From Tetraselmis striata (lineage: Eukaryota > Chlorophyta > Chlorodendrophyceae > Chlorodendrales > Chlorodendraceae): a stretch of 64,000 bases of DNA. A program made the position numbers and the translations under genes. The notes beneath the pieces are model-generated. The model was not told the DNA's origin. It ran no database searches and saw only the letters and a list, made by a program, of their open reading frames with translations. The stretch's first letter is position 1. Every line of letters begins with the position of its first letter. Location: contig VCJN01002510.1 of assembly GCA_006384855.1 (NCBI GenBank), forward strand, positions 186,001-250,000. The letters run 5' to 3'. Of this stretch, positions 1-11,205 are shown in pieces.

Positions 1-430
1 CCTATCTATTGTAATTCGTTCGGTATGCTGGTGGTTGATTCAACCGGTTAAATTACCGGTACCACCAGGTTTCAGTACGAGCTGCCCCATCGCCCGTGAG
101 CCATGCGTTCCCGGCCGGGGAGCTACTTAGGACAGCCCCCAGCACCAGCTCGCCCGCCATCTTCCTTCGGCAGCAGCTTCGCGTAAATGAGCGCGAGAGG
201 GTCGCAGAGGCTGATCAAGTCCGCACCGAGATACCTTTTCCCGTTAGTGAGTCGTCGTGCCGCGCCCATGCGTTACATCATCATGCAGCGATAGACATAT
301 CCTCGGTAGTGTGCTTTTTTTTCCGACTCGTGCGCCCGATGTCGCTTGCCGTGCTTGCCCTTGCTTGCAGTTGGGACGCTTTCGGGTGGCGATGTGCACG
401 ATATGGAATTAGAGCTGGGTGGCCCCCATT

Positions 431-464
431 GGGGGGCGGGGGGGGGGGGGGGGGCGGGGGGGGG
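431..464. repeat. Poly-G tract
   Basis: A G-run of about 34 bases with two interrupting C. One of roughly 25 such homopolymer tracts in the window. Here it lies inside the element fossil, not in a host intron. Confidence 0.9.
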
Positions 465-2474
465 AGGTTATACCTCAATACCCGAAGCCGAGTCGCGATA
501 CGGGCTTCCGTGAGCTACTACCGCAGTGGAGTACCCTCTCGCAGTAATCAACTCTTGAGGTTAGGTGGTGGGGCGGACGCGCTCGGCACCATGGCCGCTG
601 CTTGTCGCGGTTGTCAACGACGACTACTACGCCTGCCGCAGCAAATCGGCGCGGACGGACGAGGACGTCCGTGTCTTGCAACACGGCCGTTTGCCGTCAT
701 GTAAGACACTTCAACTCGGTCCGCGGGTTCTCGCAGCAGGGCATCGTGGCATCAACGGTCGTTGCGCGTTGTGGCATCAACGGTCGTTGTGGTTTCTCGA
801 AACAACCCGTATAATTGTTCCGTTATTACGGAGATGGCGCCGCTCGTGCGCATGTGTTTAGAAGGTTCGTTGCCCTCGCCCCACCTAACCGTGCCGCAAC
901 AACGTTTGTTGTGGTTGCCGCGGGAAGCGTCATCTACGCGGCTCGGTCGGTCGCACTTCGGTCCGACGTTTTTTACTGCAGCGTCGTCCTCACAAGGACA
1001 ACGACAACCTTAACTTGCCGGCCGGGGGCAGCTCTACCACGTAGCGTGTTCGACATCTCGTGATTCTTGTAACTACCCTTTTCCGGCTCCGGGTTTGGAA
1101 CCTCGGCGGCCGTCGTTGGTGCAGCAGCGGCGGCCACCTCGTCATTACCCACGTCCCGACAACATTGGCATATCGTTACGGGCCGGCGTAAACAGTCAAA
1201 CCCTCTACGCCCGCCAACCCGTTCCCGACTTCACGACATCCCGCCTTTGACATCAGCAAGAGCTGCCCGCCGGGTGGCACCTCCGCCACTTATCGCGACC
1301 ATGCGTGTCGTGCCGCCATCGGAGGTCTGCGACGTGTGACGTGGTCGGCGGCCGTCGCTGATGCAGCAGCGGCGGTCGCCTCGCCACACTCCGCGAGGCG
1401 AGACCCGCGACGACGACTCACCGCCCAGTCGGCAGGTCTTATGCGACTTCGCCAGCAACCCCGACACACATCAAACCCGGTACGGCTCGGCCACGCTGTC
1501 CCTTGTGCCCTTGTGCCCGCGCCCCGATGCGCTATGCGTTTCAGGTGCTGCCCCTCGTGCCAAACGGCGGGACGACCGGCGCTGGTGATAGAAGCGGCGT
1601 ATATACCGCCGTAGTCGCGCGGTGTCACTTGTCCATCCTCCGTAATGTATACTGCCGGTGCATGTGCAAACTTATTACCGTCGCGTCGCGTACAACGTTA
1701 GTACCGTACCCCACTTAGATGTACGTGGCGCGCTCGTGCGCCAAAAGCAACACGGGCAGCCCGTACTCATCGCACAATCATGTGCCGCTCTGTTGGGCAC
1801 TCGCAAACCTGCCCGCTCCTGCTAATCTGCACTACCGGTTCATGTCGCGCGCCGCTATGGCGCGCGGCAATTGTCGCACTGCGGCGTTCGGGAATGGCGC
1901 CTCCCTAATTTCGCAGCGCGTCCGGCCTTATGTCGCCACAACGTTCGCCAACGTTCGCCGGCGTTAACGTTTCCCATCCGCGTCGGCTCTACGCATGCGC
2001 CTTGATCGAGGTCCATGCATGTCTTCTCGGCGCGAGACATCCTACTAGCCAAGACATCCGCCGCCTTCGTCTGGTCGCCACGCCTGCCGACTGCCCGCGC
2101 TCGCAGTCGTAAATGAACCGCGGGTAACTAGCAAAATCATATTCGATTGTATGTTTCAAATGATATTAACATGTTTATGGGGTTTCCCAACAAAGTTCGC
2201 TGTCCTAGTGTAACACCCGTACGGTCTGCCGGTGGTTTCAATCAATAACAAATCAAATTACCGGTACCTCAATGTTTCTGTACGGGCTGCCCCATCGCCC
2301 GTGAGCCATGCGTTCCCGGCCGGAGAGCTGCTTAGGACAGCCACCACCAGCTGGCCTGCCATCTTCCAGCTCGCTGCCTTCGGCATCGCCCTCCCGCTTT
2401 CCGCTTCCGCGTGCAAGCTCTACCTCCGACTCCCCCCCTAGTTCGCAGAGCCTTCTTACCCATACAATGGCAGT

Positions 2475-2655
2475 ATGAAACGTCCACTACAACAACTACG
2501 GGGTGGAAGGAGCAACATAAGCGGGTGCGGAATGAGCATCGGCAGACGCATCATACTTGGATGTTTGCACTCTGACATAGAGAATGCCGCCAAAGGTACC
2601 ATGCACGCAAGCACATATTCGGTGCAACAAACCCCGCCGCCACTAGTCTACCGGA
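2475..2655 (+). repeat. Fragment of dispersed repeat family R3
   Basis: The stretch from gtccactacaacaactacgg through gtaccatgcacgcaag aligns with the beginnings of the longer copies at 28,120-28,290 and 58,900-59,035. It is a truncated copy placed between the A2 and B2 repeats of the element at 1-2,870, so it inserted into that older element. No coding capacity is apparent. Confidence 0.6.
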
Positions 2656-2879
2656 CCACCTCGTAATTTGCCTGTAATGCCCTTTCATTACCCCGTAATC
2701 TTACTATATTATAATGACACACGTCTGTTGTCATTCCGTGACTAGTGCGCGTGACTAGTGTATGGCGTGCGCGACAAGTGATGGCGGAACTAAGCAGGCT
2801 TGCTTCTTAGAAACAAGCCTGTGCACCTTTTTGGCAAATCAGACTCGATTGCATGTTTAATATTGACATTATTTACGGG

Positions 2880-3575
2880 GACCATTCAATATACTAGACG
2901 CGACGCGGACGACTACGACGACGACATCGGGGATAGGTCCTGCGTCGTCGACAAATTGTCGGCCCGACCCGAGGTACTACGGGCAAGCGACGAGCGACGT
3001 GCGCAGCGGTGGGGTTTTGACGCGGCGGATCTCCCGCTCCCCCAAGGCAAGGGCGTCTGCCGCCGCATATCTCACTCGGACAGACCAGCCACGGGAAGCC
3101 AGCGTCTGCATGCATCACGCAACAGAAAGGAGCGAGTGACAGCTTTCTTACCGAGGGAGAGCACACACTGTCATCGAGTCCTGCTCGTCCGCCCGCGCCG
3201 TCTATCATTATTAGCGACAATAGCAGAAATGCTTTATATTTTGAAACGACGTACTGGTGCCCGAACTTGATAGAGTCGTTGTAATACTCGTACCGATAAG
3301 ATACGAGTTTCGGAGCAAGGAAACGAGTCATCGCCACTGCCGCACTGCCTCTGTCGACCGCCGCCTGCATAGGCATACACACCGGTCGATAGTCGCTAGT
3401 CGTCGACACCTGTTGCGGCCTGGACCCTCCGCGCCGCCAACTTCCAGCAGAGCTCGAGGTGCCGGTGGCAGCAGGCTGAGGGTGGCCTCACACGCTGTTG
3501 CATCGTCCCGCCAGTTAAACTCTCGGGGATAGCGACCGTCTGAGCTCATGCGCAGCTGAGCGGCCACCGCCCGGA
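2880..3575. other. Intergenic region upstream of the membrane-protein gene
   Basis: Several open frames exist on both strands (for example 2,894-3,409 minus), but none shows a domain, splice-site logic or codon pattern that I can support. The stretch may hold an upstream exon of the gene that starts at 3,576. Confidence 0.3.
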
Positions 3576-4238
3576 ATGCACCACGTGACGGAGGTAGCCT
3601 CGATTCGGGCCGCCTTTGGGCAGCTGCCGTGTCTTCAAGGTGGCGTGTTGCCGTTGCCTGGGGGTGAATCATCCGCAGCCGCGGGTCGGCCGGGCGCTCC
3701 CCCCCGAGCGCCGCGCCAGCCTCCACCTCGAACCGGCAGCTTTGAGAAGATACAGCTCGCGATGCAAGGCTTCCACGACGCTTACGCCGACGCGGAGCAG
3801 TCGGCGCTGGACCTCTCGCACGGCCCGGGCGCCATCGGCAGCGCGTTGCTGCTCTTCACCGACGCGCTCCTGCTGGGTGGCGCGAGCAAGTGGGGGCTGC
3901 CGACGGCCGCGTACGTCGCTGGCGCCGGGCTGGTGCTGTCGTTGGCCACAGTTTGCGCTGTGATGGCTGTGGCCCGTCCGCCACTCACGCCCTGCAAAGC
4001 CACGCTCGCCCCGGTGGCCTGTCTGCTACGCGGAGCGTTCAGTCTGCTGCAGCTGCTGCAGCTGCTGCTGCTGGTTGTGTCTCCACCCGCCAGCATGACG
4101 TGGCAGGAGGGCGTGCTCCTGGCGGCGGCGCTCCTGCAGGCAGCCCTACTCTGCTACATAGGCATCCAGTACACGCGACTGCGGCGCCAGCTCATCCAGG
4201 CGGTGCGCCAGAATCACAAAGAAATTTCCAATGTATAG
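3576..4238 (+). CDS. Small four-helix membrane protein of unknown function
   Basis: An uninterrupted 220-residue frame. Four strongly hydrophobic segments fall at about residues 85-102, 108-133, 143-168 (a Leu-rich stretch) and 178-199, followed by a short basic tail (TRLRRQL). Residues 30-55 are Pro/Ala/Arg-rich and low in information. A plausible acceptor (aaccggcag followed by ctttgag, about 3,734-3,741) precedes residue 56, so the real exon may begin near 3,742 and join an upstream exon; the first 55 residues are therefore doubtful. TGTAA, the chlorophyte poly(A) signal, lies 36 bases after the stop. I do not recognise the family. The topology alone fits a small organelle or endomembrane protein, but that is a guess. 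Confidence 0.6.
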   Translation: MHHVTEVASIRAAFGQLPCLQGGVLPLPGGESSAAAGRPGAPPRAPRQPPPRTGSFEKIQLAMQGFHDAYADAEQSALDLSHGPGAIGSALLLFTDALLLGGASKWGLPTAAYVAGAGLVLSLATVCAVMAVARPPLTPCKATLAPVACLLRGAFSLLQLLQLLLLVVSPPASMTWQEGVLLAAALLQAALLCYIGIQYTRLRRQLIQAVRQNHKEISNV

Positions 4239-4272
4239 GGAGTGGGCAGCATACCGCCGGTATGGGGGTCAT

Positions 4273-4277
4273 GTAAA
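4273..4277 (+). promoter_or_regulatory. Putative TGTAA polyadenylation signal
   Basis: TGTAA in the context gtcatgtaaacct, 36 bases after the stop codon at 4,238. TGTAA is the usual chlorophyte signal; the assignment is by position only. Confidence 0.45.
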
Positions 4278-5499
4278 CCTCAGCAGCCCAGGCGGGGCCA
4301 GCTCACATTGCCCGTGGAATTGCGATCATGCCATTTAACCACCTTACTGCATCTTAGTGTTTCAGCGTCTCTCCCCGTCTGCCTGGGCCATGATCTGCGC
4401 AATTACCCCTCCCTGCTTTCCCCTACCTACCGCCCCAGAACTATACACATGTCACAGTCACGACGGATGTGGTGTTGTACCGGTGTCTTGGTGTTTGTTG
4501 CGAATTCACTGCAGGGAATGCTCTGTCCGATGCAGTCCCCGGCATCACCATGCGCATCGCCTCGCGCAGTCAGTGGACGTCATGTCTTCCGGGAGAAAGT
4601 GCACTGTATGTGGCGAAATACCCGTCCGTTAGGGAAGCCTTGGTGATGCAAGAGTTGCCATGCCGCGCAACGTATTGCAAGAGGCTGCACTTGTCTCCAA
4701 ATGATACTGCGACGGCACTGACAATGTTCTCCGAGCCATGCAGCGCACTCACAGGAGTGTCCGATAGCTTATCCAGGGGTGCGATGACATGAGACCTAAA
4801 TTTCATGTGTGAATATCGATGCCGTAGCAACTATAACAACTCCGCCGCTGATTTGTGCTCGCGTTCTTGGGCGCTGGCCACTGATATGGAGAGGTAATAT
4901 GACCTGGAGACGGGAATCAGCTTCAGCTTTAGTGGCACGGCGACGTATGTTCTGTCTAGCGTCCCGACATATGTACCTTGCTGTTGCGCGGCAGCTGGGC
5001 TCATCTCCAAGTGCTCTCCATATATTATCAGCAATACATTATCCTGCTGCTGCTGAGCTTCAGGTTGTACCTCGTGCGGCTTTCGCGGTGTCCCCGTCTC
5101 GCGCATTGCGGGCAATCCGCGCATTCCCCCCAACAGGTGCCGGCGAACTCGTCAGAAGCCCATACAAGTAGGAGAAGTGTGGCGGCCCTTTCTTAGTTTC
5201 GTATTTTTTCCTTAATATTTTCGTTTCGTTTTGGGTGATAAAAGGCAAGGTGTATTTTTTCCAAGTGCGTCCGCATCCGTGGCGCAGAGTAACGGCAGGA
5301 ATCCACTGTTGGCTCGCTCGCATTGAGTGTCACTGCAGCACGGATATCTCACGATTGCTCTAAATTTATCGGCACCTGTATTTGTTAAGTGCATTGGAGC
5401 GCGACGAAAACCGGAATCGATATGTGCAAGCAGATTGCGGGTTTAGCCAGTTCTGTGTTGTGTATGTCTGTGCTTTTGCCGTCGACTAGCGCTAGGGGA

Positions 5500-5530
<31 letters not shown>

Positions 5531-5887
5531 TGAGAGGCAGCCGGGTACAAAGCTGGAGAGTTAATGGACTTCTAGGCGAGTCGATACGCCCGCTACACGC
5601 CAAGTTCTGAGGTGTCCTAATGTTTTTAGCTCTGACGTGGCCAGTTTCCACTCCAACTCATCGGAAGCTAGGGTTTGTCGCCCAGGTCGCCGCATGTTGG
5701 TCAAACACAGGCCATTACTAACCATTTAGGATCTGGTTGATGCCCAAGTTGGCGACTTCGGGACAGTAACCATGTGCAGGTATAGCGTCCAATGACCCGT
5801 GGACAGCATAGGTAAGGAGACGCTGGTACATCGAGACTGCCGCTAGCCGCCGCCGCAGGGGTTTCCGTAGGAGCCTGTGCCATCGCC
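4278..5887. other. Intergenic spacer with poly-G tract
   Basis: No supportable gene. It contains an AT-richer stretch near 5,190-5,250 and a pure 28-base G-run at 5,502-5,529. The right end (5,700-5,887) is the likely 3' untranslated region of the SGNH hydrolase gene on the minus strand; I see no TGTAA there. Confidence 0.5.
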
Positions 5888-7553
5888 TCAGGATGCCGGC
5901 GGGGAAGCCTCCCACAGGTCTTGGAGCACGGGCTTGAGCGCCGGCACGACCACCGCCGTGTAGGTATCGGGCAGCAGGTGGAGGAGGTCGTCCCAGAAGA
6001 GGTCGTCGTTGGGCGTCTCGCCTGCACCGCCGCCGCAGCAGACGGGTCAGTGCCTGAGTGCGGCGCTCTGCTCGCAGGCAGACCAGCCCCGCTGCCCGTA
6101 TCACTGCGCACCGTCCGGCTCCAGCAGCCGCTCGTTGATGTCTACGTACGTGTGATTGGAAGTCTCGCGGCAGAATGCCGCTGCGGCCGCGTTGACTTCA
6201 TCGATGGCTGCGAATTTCCCCCACTTTTCTCGGCATCTGAATGCCACAGGATGGCGGGGAGGGGGGGGGGGGGGGGGGGGGGGTGCATCTTCAGGGCGGT
6301 ACAAGGCCAACACTCAGAATAGCAAACATTGAGAGCCTGCGGTCAATGCCAAGTACACGATCCTATGCTTCAGCTACACTGCTGTACGTCTGCCGGCGCA
6401 CAGCTACAAGCACCTTCCATATAGCACCTAAAATTGGACCTGCATGCTACCAATAAGAACATTCCGTATAGTTTTGAGATCTCTTTATTCCTGCTCTGAT
6501 GGGGTGTGCGGGTTCTGATCCGCAGTGTCCTGATTGCGGCAGCGGCACTCGTAAATTTTCCCAATACTTTTCTACATAGGGTCCATCAAGACGATGCTTT
6601 TAGCTTCTGCGTGGCAGTTGAGTGCAGGTAGTGGGCAGTTTCACATCGCATTTCATTCCTCCACCGCGGCAATGGACATCGCCACCTTGCGACTGAGCAG
6701 GACGGCCTGAGCTGGTATTGGGTCGATAGAGCCAGCGGGGCATGAGCAGGGCATCCCACTTGATGACGGAGAGATACACGACGCAGACGCCAGGCAGCGC
6801 CGACCGAACGCGCCGCGAGAACTCCACAAAGTTGCCGCACACTTCGCTGGGTGGCGCGCCGTAGCTGATGTCGTTGCTGCCGCAGTAGTACACGATGATC
6901 TTAGGCCGGTAGGGGACCACCACCTGGTGGACACCACGGGTCTCTCAGTCACTCGGGCGCAGCCGCCACTGACTGACTCACTGATCCTGGGGATATGTAT
7001 CCATCTAATATATCGAGCGTGGGATGACAGGCCAGCGCACCGGATCAACCAGCTCGAGCTGATCCCTAGTAACGCTGCCATTGACCGCGACATTTAGCAC
7101 CGGCAAAGGCGCCAGCTCCGACTCCGCGCTCTCCCACATCCGCAGGATGCTGCTCCCAACCAGCATCACTCGCCCCTGCGAGCACCGTCGCGTGGGGCAC
7201 GGTGTGCATGACGAGGTAGTGCTCAGATGCGGAGTGCGGGCTGTATCGACAGCGGCCATGAAACGCGTGGAAATAATGCGGCTGCTCGCGAGTGCATCAA
7301 GTGACCCGCGAGCTGCGCATGTGCCACTGCAGCCCCGGCGCGATGGCCTTCAGTCGCCGTGTGCCGTGACATGACGCACCTGGTGCGTCGCTGGAGGCCC
7401 TGCCATGACGGCCGGAAGCGATGGTGCGCAGCTTAGTCGGTGATTTTGCTTCGTACGGGAGCAGGCGAGCCAGGGGGCGCTGTTGGTGTGCGGACGCAGC
7501 TGCGTCGAACGGGTCGGCGGCGGGAATAGTGCAGCGCAAGTGGCGGCGGTCAT
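5888..7553 (-). CDS. SGNH/GDSL-like hydrolase, five exons
   Basis: Exons (minus) are 7380-7553, 7041-7175, 6760-6923, 6112-6236 and 5888-6021. They sum to 732 bases, giving 243 residues, and all phases agree. Residues 1-58 are rich in Ala/Ser/Thr/Arg, as in an organelle-targeting leader. The SGNH blocks are in order: block I VMLVGSSILRMW (predicted nucleophile Ser67), block II VAVNGSVTRDQL, block III YYCGSNDISYG (Asn120), and block V DDLLH with the Asp211-x-x-His214 pair. The KCREKWGKF region matches the helix before the terminal block in this family. Such enzymes cleave esters of lipids or carbohydrates; the substrate is unknown. Intron 3 (523 bp) carries a 23-base sense-strand poly-C run about 25 bases before its acceptor. 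The start is the ATG that gives a CAG|GTGCGT donor in phase; an upstream exon cannot be excluded. Confidence 0.8.
6261..6283. repeat. Poly-G tract inside SGNH gene intron 3
   Basis: A pure 23-base G-run on the plus strand, hence poly-C on the sense strand of the minus-strand gene. It ends about 25 bases upstream of the acceptor at 6,237, so it may act as or replace the polypyrimidine tract. Confidence 0.85.
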
Positions 7554-8700
7554 GCGGGGCGCGCTGGCGAACGCTGTTCGTCCCGAGAGTTTTATCGATG
7601 AATTAGTGCTCGGTGAGTCTGCTGCTGACACACCTTGCCGATGAATTAGGCTCTGGGTTTGGAGGATGAGCGCACTAATTTATTTCACGGCGGGCGGCCG
7701 CCTGCCGCCTGCCGCTGGCGGGGGCGATCGTCCTCGCGCAGCGTTATGATTTGCCGCGCGCGGACACGACGGAATCTACAGCATCGCGCGGAGCAGCACC
7801 GAGTACTCGTACCTCATGGCGCGAGCCGTGTGCACACCGACGAAGGCACGAGGCGGCGAACCGACGAATATGTCACTCCGAAACCAGGTGGGGCGGGCGG
7901 GGGGGGGGGGGGGGGGGGGGGCAGCAACTCAGCAAGTAGCGCGGCGGGGATAAATAATCCCTATAGAAACCATCTACGGATCGATCTTAACATATGTAGA
8001 TTTACACGTCCAACCCTCTACATAAGAAGCCGAATGGAAGAAGTCCAAATCATACTGCCGGCATGCCCCCTTTCTCGCCAAGTCCGAATTACGAATAGTA
8101 GGGAAGCTGAATCTAAGGTTTATATCTGGGTTGGGCTGCAGAATCTATTGCACTACACTGTGAGATTCAGATGTGACGTAAATGTGCCCTACTGGTGACG
8201 AACGACGACATACGGGGACGATACGGGACGGACGAGGGACGTGGATTTCATACCCAGTAGCGACGACTATCGCGCGCGACCTGTAAAGTACTATATGAAT
8301 TTCTCGTTTCCATAATTTCATCAAATTGATATGCGCACGCGGGCTCGCGTGTCGCCCGCCGACGCGGAGCACCCGGGCTAAGTACAGGCGGATGTACGCA
8401 CTCATTGCACATCGCCGCACATCGCTGACCGCACATCGCTGACCGCTGACCCCGCGGTGTGCCGCGATGTGCGGCACGACGGGCGGAGGTGTGGGCGGAT
8501 GTAGGTGGTACGGTAGGTGGTAGGCGGTAGGTGGTGTTCGTAGGTGCGCGTTTTAATGCAGCCGCCCTAACTGCTGATGATTGTGTAACGCCCCAGCACG
8601 CGCATGAAGTACGGGGTCGCCTCACGGTCACCGCCGCTCACCGTTGAATCAAGCGCGGACAGCCGCGCACTCGCATCTGTGTTGCCTGCCGGTGGTGGGT
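7554..8700. other. Intergenic spacer with poly-G run and a repeat terminus
   Basis: Contains the 5' side of the SGNH gene and a 23-base G-run (7,899-7,921). A fragment at about 8,150-8,200 (actgtgagattcagatgtga, then tggtgacgaa) is also found at 15,895-15,935 and 59,993-60,030, where it marks the edge of the 4-kb repeat. Short repeats of gcacatcgc and gaccgc occur at 8,405-8,460. No coding region is supported. Confidence 0.45.
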
Positions 8701-8758
8701 TACATCCACCCCAACTCTCAACCCCCCCCCCCCCCGCCCCCCGCGCGCGGCAGCAGGC

Positions 8759-10800
8759 ATGCCGGCAAAGGGATGGATAGCGAGTGTGTCGAAGGATGGC
8801 GTGTACACATGCAAGCACTGCCACGGCATCGTGACGGGCAGTAGTGAAAGGACGGCGCGAGAGCGGCACTTCCTAAAATTCCCGAACTGTAGCCACTCGT
8901 TGAAGCGTGCGGCTAAGTTGCGCCGCAAGGCCGCCTTATCACAAGCAGCAGCAGCAGGGGCGGCAGCAGCAGCAGCAGCAACAGCAGCAACAAGCGCGGC
9001 AGCATGAGTAGCTGCAGCCGTCGGAAACGGCCCGCCGGCGCCGGTCTCGGACGACGGCGGCTCGAAGGTGGACGATGTGATGGGCGTGGGGGAGGACCCC
9101 GTTGGCGAAGACGGTATGGACATCGACGCGCCTGCGTGGCCGCCGGCGGGCGTCGAACCCGCGATGAGGGCGTGATATGGAAAGGCGATCCCGGCGACTT
9201 CTACATGAAGGTCATCGCCAAGAAGTTCCGGGGAGTATGGCACTACGGCGTGATAACCGGCGTCGTTACCGAGTGGGTGTTGGAGGACTACGGCGGGGCG
9301 ACCCAGTGGCGCGCTGTTTTCGAGGACGGTGACATTGTGGACCTTCTGCGTTCAGAGGTGAGTGGGCCCGGCCTGCGTGCTGGTGGCACCACTCAACTGC
9401 GGTTGTATGGAATCACACGCACCCGCCCGGTCGGCGTGGCAGGTTGTGGAGGCTATGGCGGCTGCCCAGGAGCACCCCCCTGTGGATGCGGACGGGGAGG
9501 CTCGCTTGGTAACCGTCCATCAAGGCGATGACTTGTCCAGTGAATCACGCACCTTGCCCGGCGTGCGGTCAACACAACCCGGCTGGCGGAGGCCAAGCAG
9601 AACACTGGCTGCCATGGCGTGTGCCATGTGCATGTGGTCCAGGGCTATGTCAGCATGATCAACCTCTTCCCCCTCGCGCCGTTCCACCTGTTTTTTTTTG
9701 GCTTGGGAAGGGACTTCTGGAGGAAATTTGTCACCGTGCAGGGCCACATTGGATTCCGAGCTATGAAGCAGGAAGACCGGCGCCAGGCTTTAGTCCCGAT
9801 ACCCAGCAACTTTGAACGCGGGTTGCGCCCTTCGTTTGCAGTGTCCAAGAATCGAAAGGTAACCCCCCCCCCCCCCCGGGCGTGGGCGTGGGCGTGGGCG
9901 TGGGCGTGACGGCATTCCCCTCCATGACTGCAGGGTCAGGCAAGGTGACGGTGCAGTCCGGCTGGGTCATGGAGGACTGCTTGCACCACATGGAAACGTT
10001 TTCCATTCTTAACGCCGGTCCGCTGCTCGAGGAGGCCCGGGTGAAGGCGATCATGACCGAGAAGGAGCTTCGCGTCCCCAGGCGGTGCTTGGGCACATGT
10101 ACAAGCGCATGCAAGGAGCTGCGTGGTTCGTCACGCGGTGGGGGTTGCAGAATGTGGTGACGGAGGAGGACGGCCCCGAGCGCAAGGCGCAGGTGGACGC
10201 GCTCACTAGGGAGGGGAGGACTCGATACCCAGCGCGGCGCCAAGGCGCGGCGGCCGGGGCAGCGCGGCGCCAAGGCGCGGCGGCCGGGGCAGCGCGGCGC
10301 CAAGGCGCGGCGGCCGGGGCAGCGCGGCGCCAAGGCGCGGCGGCCGGGGCAGCGCGGCGCCAAGGCGCGGCGGCCGGGGCAGCGCGGCGCCAAGGCGCGG
10401 CGGCCGGGGCAGCGCGGCGCCAAGGCGCGGCGGCCGGGGCAGCGCGGCGCCAAGGCGCGGCGGCCGGGGCAGCGCGGCGCCAAGGCGCGGCGGCCGGGGC
10501 AGCGCGGCGCCAAGGCGCGGCGGCCGGGGCAGCGCGGCGCCAAGGCGCGGCGGCCGGGGCAGCGCGGCGCCAAGGCGCGGCGGCCGGGGCAGCGCGGCGC
10601 CAAGACAGCGCATACAGCGGAATCGGCGGAAAGGGATGCATTACAAGCTGTGGACGGCAGCCGCTGAAAACTATGCGGTCATGCCGCAACAACCCCAGCA
10701 CTGGCTTCTGGATACCTCTGATCTGGCTGACGGCGACGGGCTGCGGGATGCAGGGCCGCATGACTGAGGTGGCGGTGCTGGTGAGCCCGCAGAGTCTGCA
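8759..10800 (+). CDS. DNA-transposon-like gene with BED-like zinc finger and Tudor-like module (exon blocks)
   Basis: Open blocks with splice-like borders run left to right. 8,759-9,004 encodes a BED-like finger (YTCKHC, then RERHFLKFPNC) followed by a poly-Ala run. About 9,172-9,357 encodes a Tudor-like fold (KKFRGVWHYGVITG, then AVFEDGDIVDLL) and ends at a strong gag|gtgagt donor. 9,443-9,508 is a short block. About 9,640-9,859 contains PFHLFFFGLGRDFW and ends at aag|gtaac followed by C15. 9,934-10,080 contains GWVMEDCLHHMETFS. 10,082-10,230 runs into the 30-bp satellite. The tail (KLWTAAAENYAV) ends at about 10,767 and recurs at 57,660-57,815 on the minus strand. BED fingers are typical of transposases such as hAT; the HLFFFG motif recalls DDE transposases of CACTA/Plavaka type. 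The class is uncertain, the exact exon joins are tentative, and no full DDE triad is identified. Confidence 0.45.
9879..9909 (+). repeat. GGGCGT hexamer microsatellite
   Basis: Five tandem copies of gggcgt directly after the C15 run (9,863-9,877), within a presumed intron of the transposon-like gene. Confidence 0.85.
10231..10604 (+). repeat. Perfect 30-bp satellite, 12 full units
   Basis: Twelve identical 30-bp units (each starts agcgcggcgccaaggcgcgg) at 10,231-10,590, plus a 14-base partial unit. The period is a multiple of three and the unit has no stop in any frame, so the array is open in all six frames; in the plus frame it reads ARRQGAAAGA per unit. The lack of any base difference between units points to very recent expansion, conversion, or an assembly artefact. 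Confidence 0.95.
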
Positions 10801-11205
10801 TGCGGCGGAGGCGGCGCAGCCGCATAGGCACTAGACAATGCTCTGAAGCGAGCCCCAATTGTCTGCCCAGCGCCTGCCCCAATGTAACGCACCAGCTTGG
10901 CAGCAATTGGCAGCTCTTTTGCCCCCCTCCACCCCACAGACACACTACCAATACCAGTTTCTCATCCCGGCGGGCAGTTGATGCGTATACCCAGGCTTGT
11001 GCGTACGCGGTGCGGGGGGGGGGGGGGGGGGGGGGGGGGAATCACTATAGCTAAGCTAGTGATGTGAGATATGAGTGCAGCAACAGATATTGTGCAAGAT
11101 ATAATACGATGGCATGCAAGCGGGTCCCCGCTCTTCCACAATCATTGGCCCTGCTCCCTCTTGCCCCGCCCCCGGTGCCCTTTAGCTGCTCTCAGCATCC
11201 CGAGT
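10610..11205 (+). repeat. Transposon tail repeat, copy 1
   Basis: From about 10,610 to 11,205 the sequence matches the reverse complement of about 57,250-57,820 with only scattered differences. It spans the terminal coding part of the transposon-like gene, its 3' flank and a poly-G run (11,014-11,039). On this copy the upstream neighbour is the 30-bp satellite; the other copy has a different, acidic coding context. Confidence 0.75.

Larger units (their letters stand above)
1..2870 (+). mobile_element. Tyrosine-recombinase-type element fossil with split direct repeats
   Basis: A block at about 83-160 recurs at about 2,287-2,370 (shared core gagccatgcgttcccggccg, then cttaggacagcc and gccatcttcc). 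A second short block (ggcaaatcagactcgatt) at about 2,833-2,870 has a diverged partner at about 2,130-2,170. The order A1-internal-B1-A2-B2 matches the split direct repeats of PAT/Ngaro-like YR retroelements, and the same order is seen with related sequence at 53,245-56,440. The internal 2 kb is GC-rich, has no recognisable reverse transcriptase or recombinase domain, and looks decayed or non-autonomous. The left edge is cut by the window start. A copy of another repeat family (2,475-2,655) sits between A2 and B2. The family call is inference from repeat layout. Confidence 0.45.

Noticed and set aside
281-478. Proline-run open frame
   Set aside because: The frame is produced by a poly-G tract; no domain or conserved context.
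10051-10761. Minus-strand frame of repeated RRAAPAAAPW
   Set aside because: The 30-bp satellite is open in every frame; no support for this strand.
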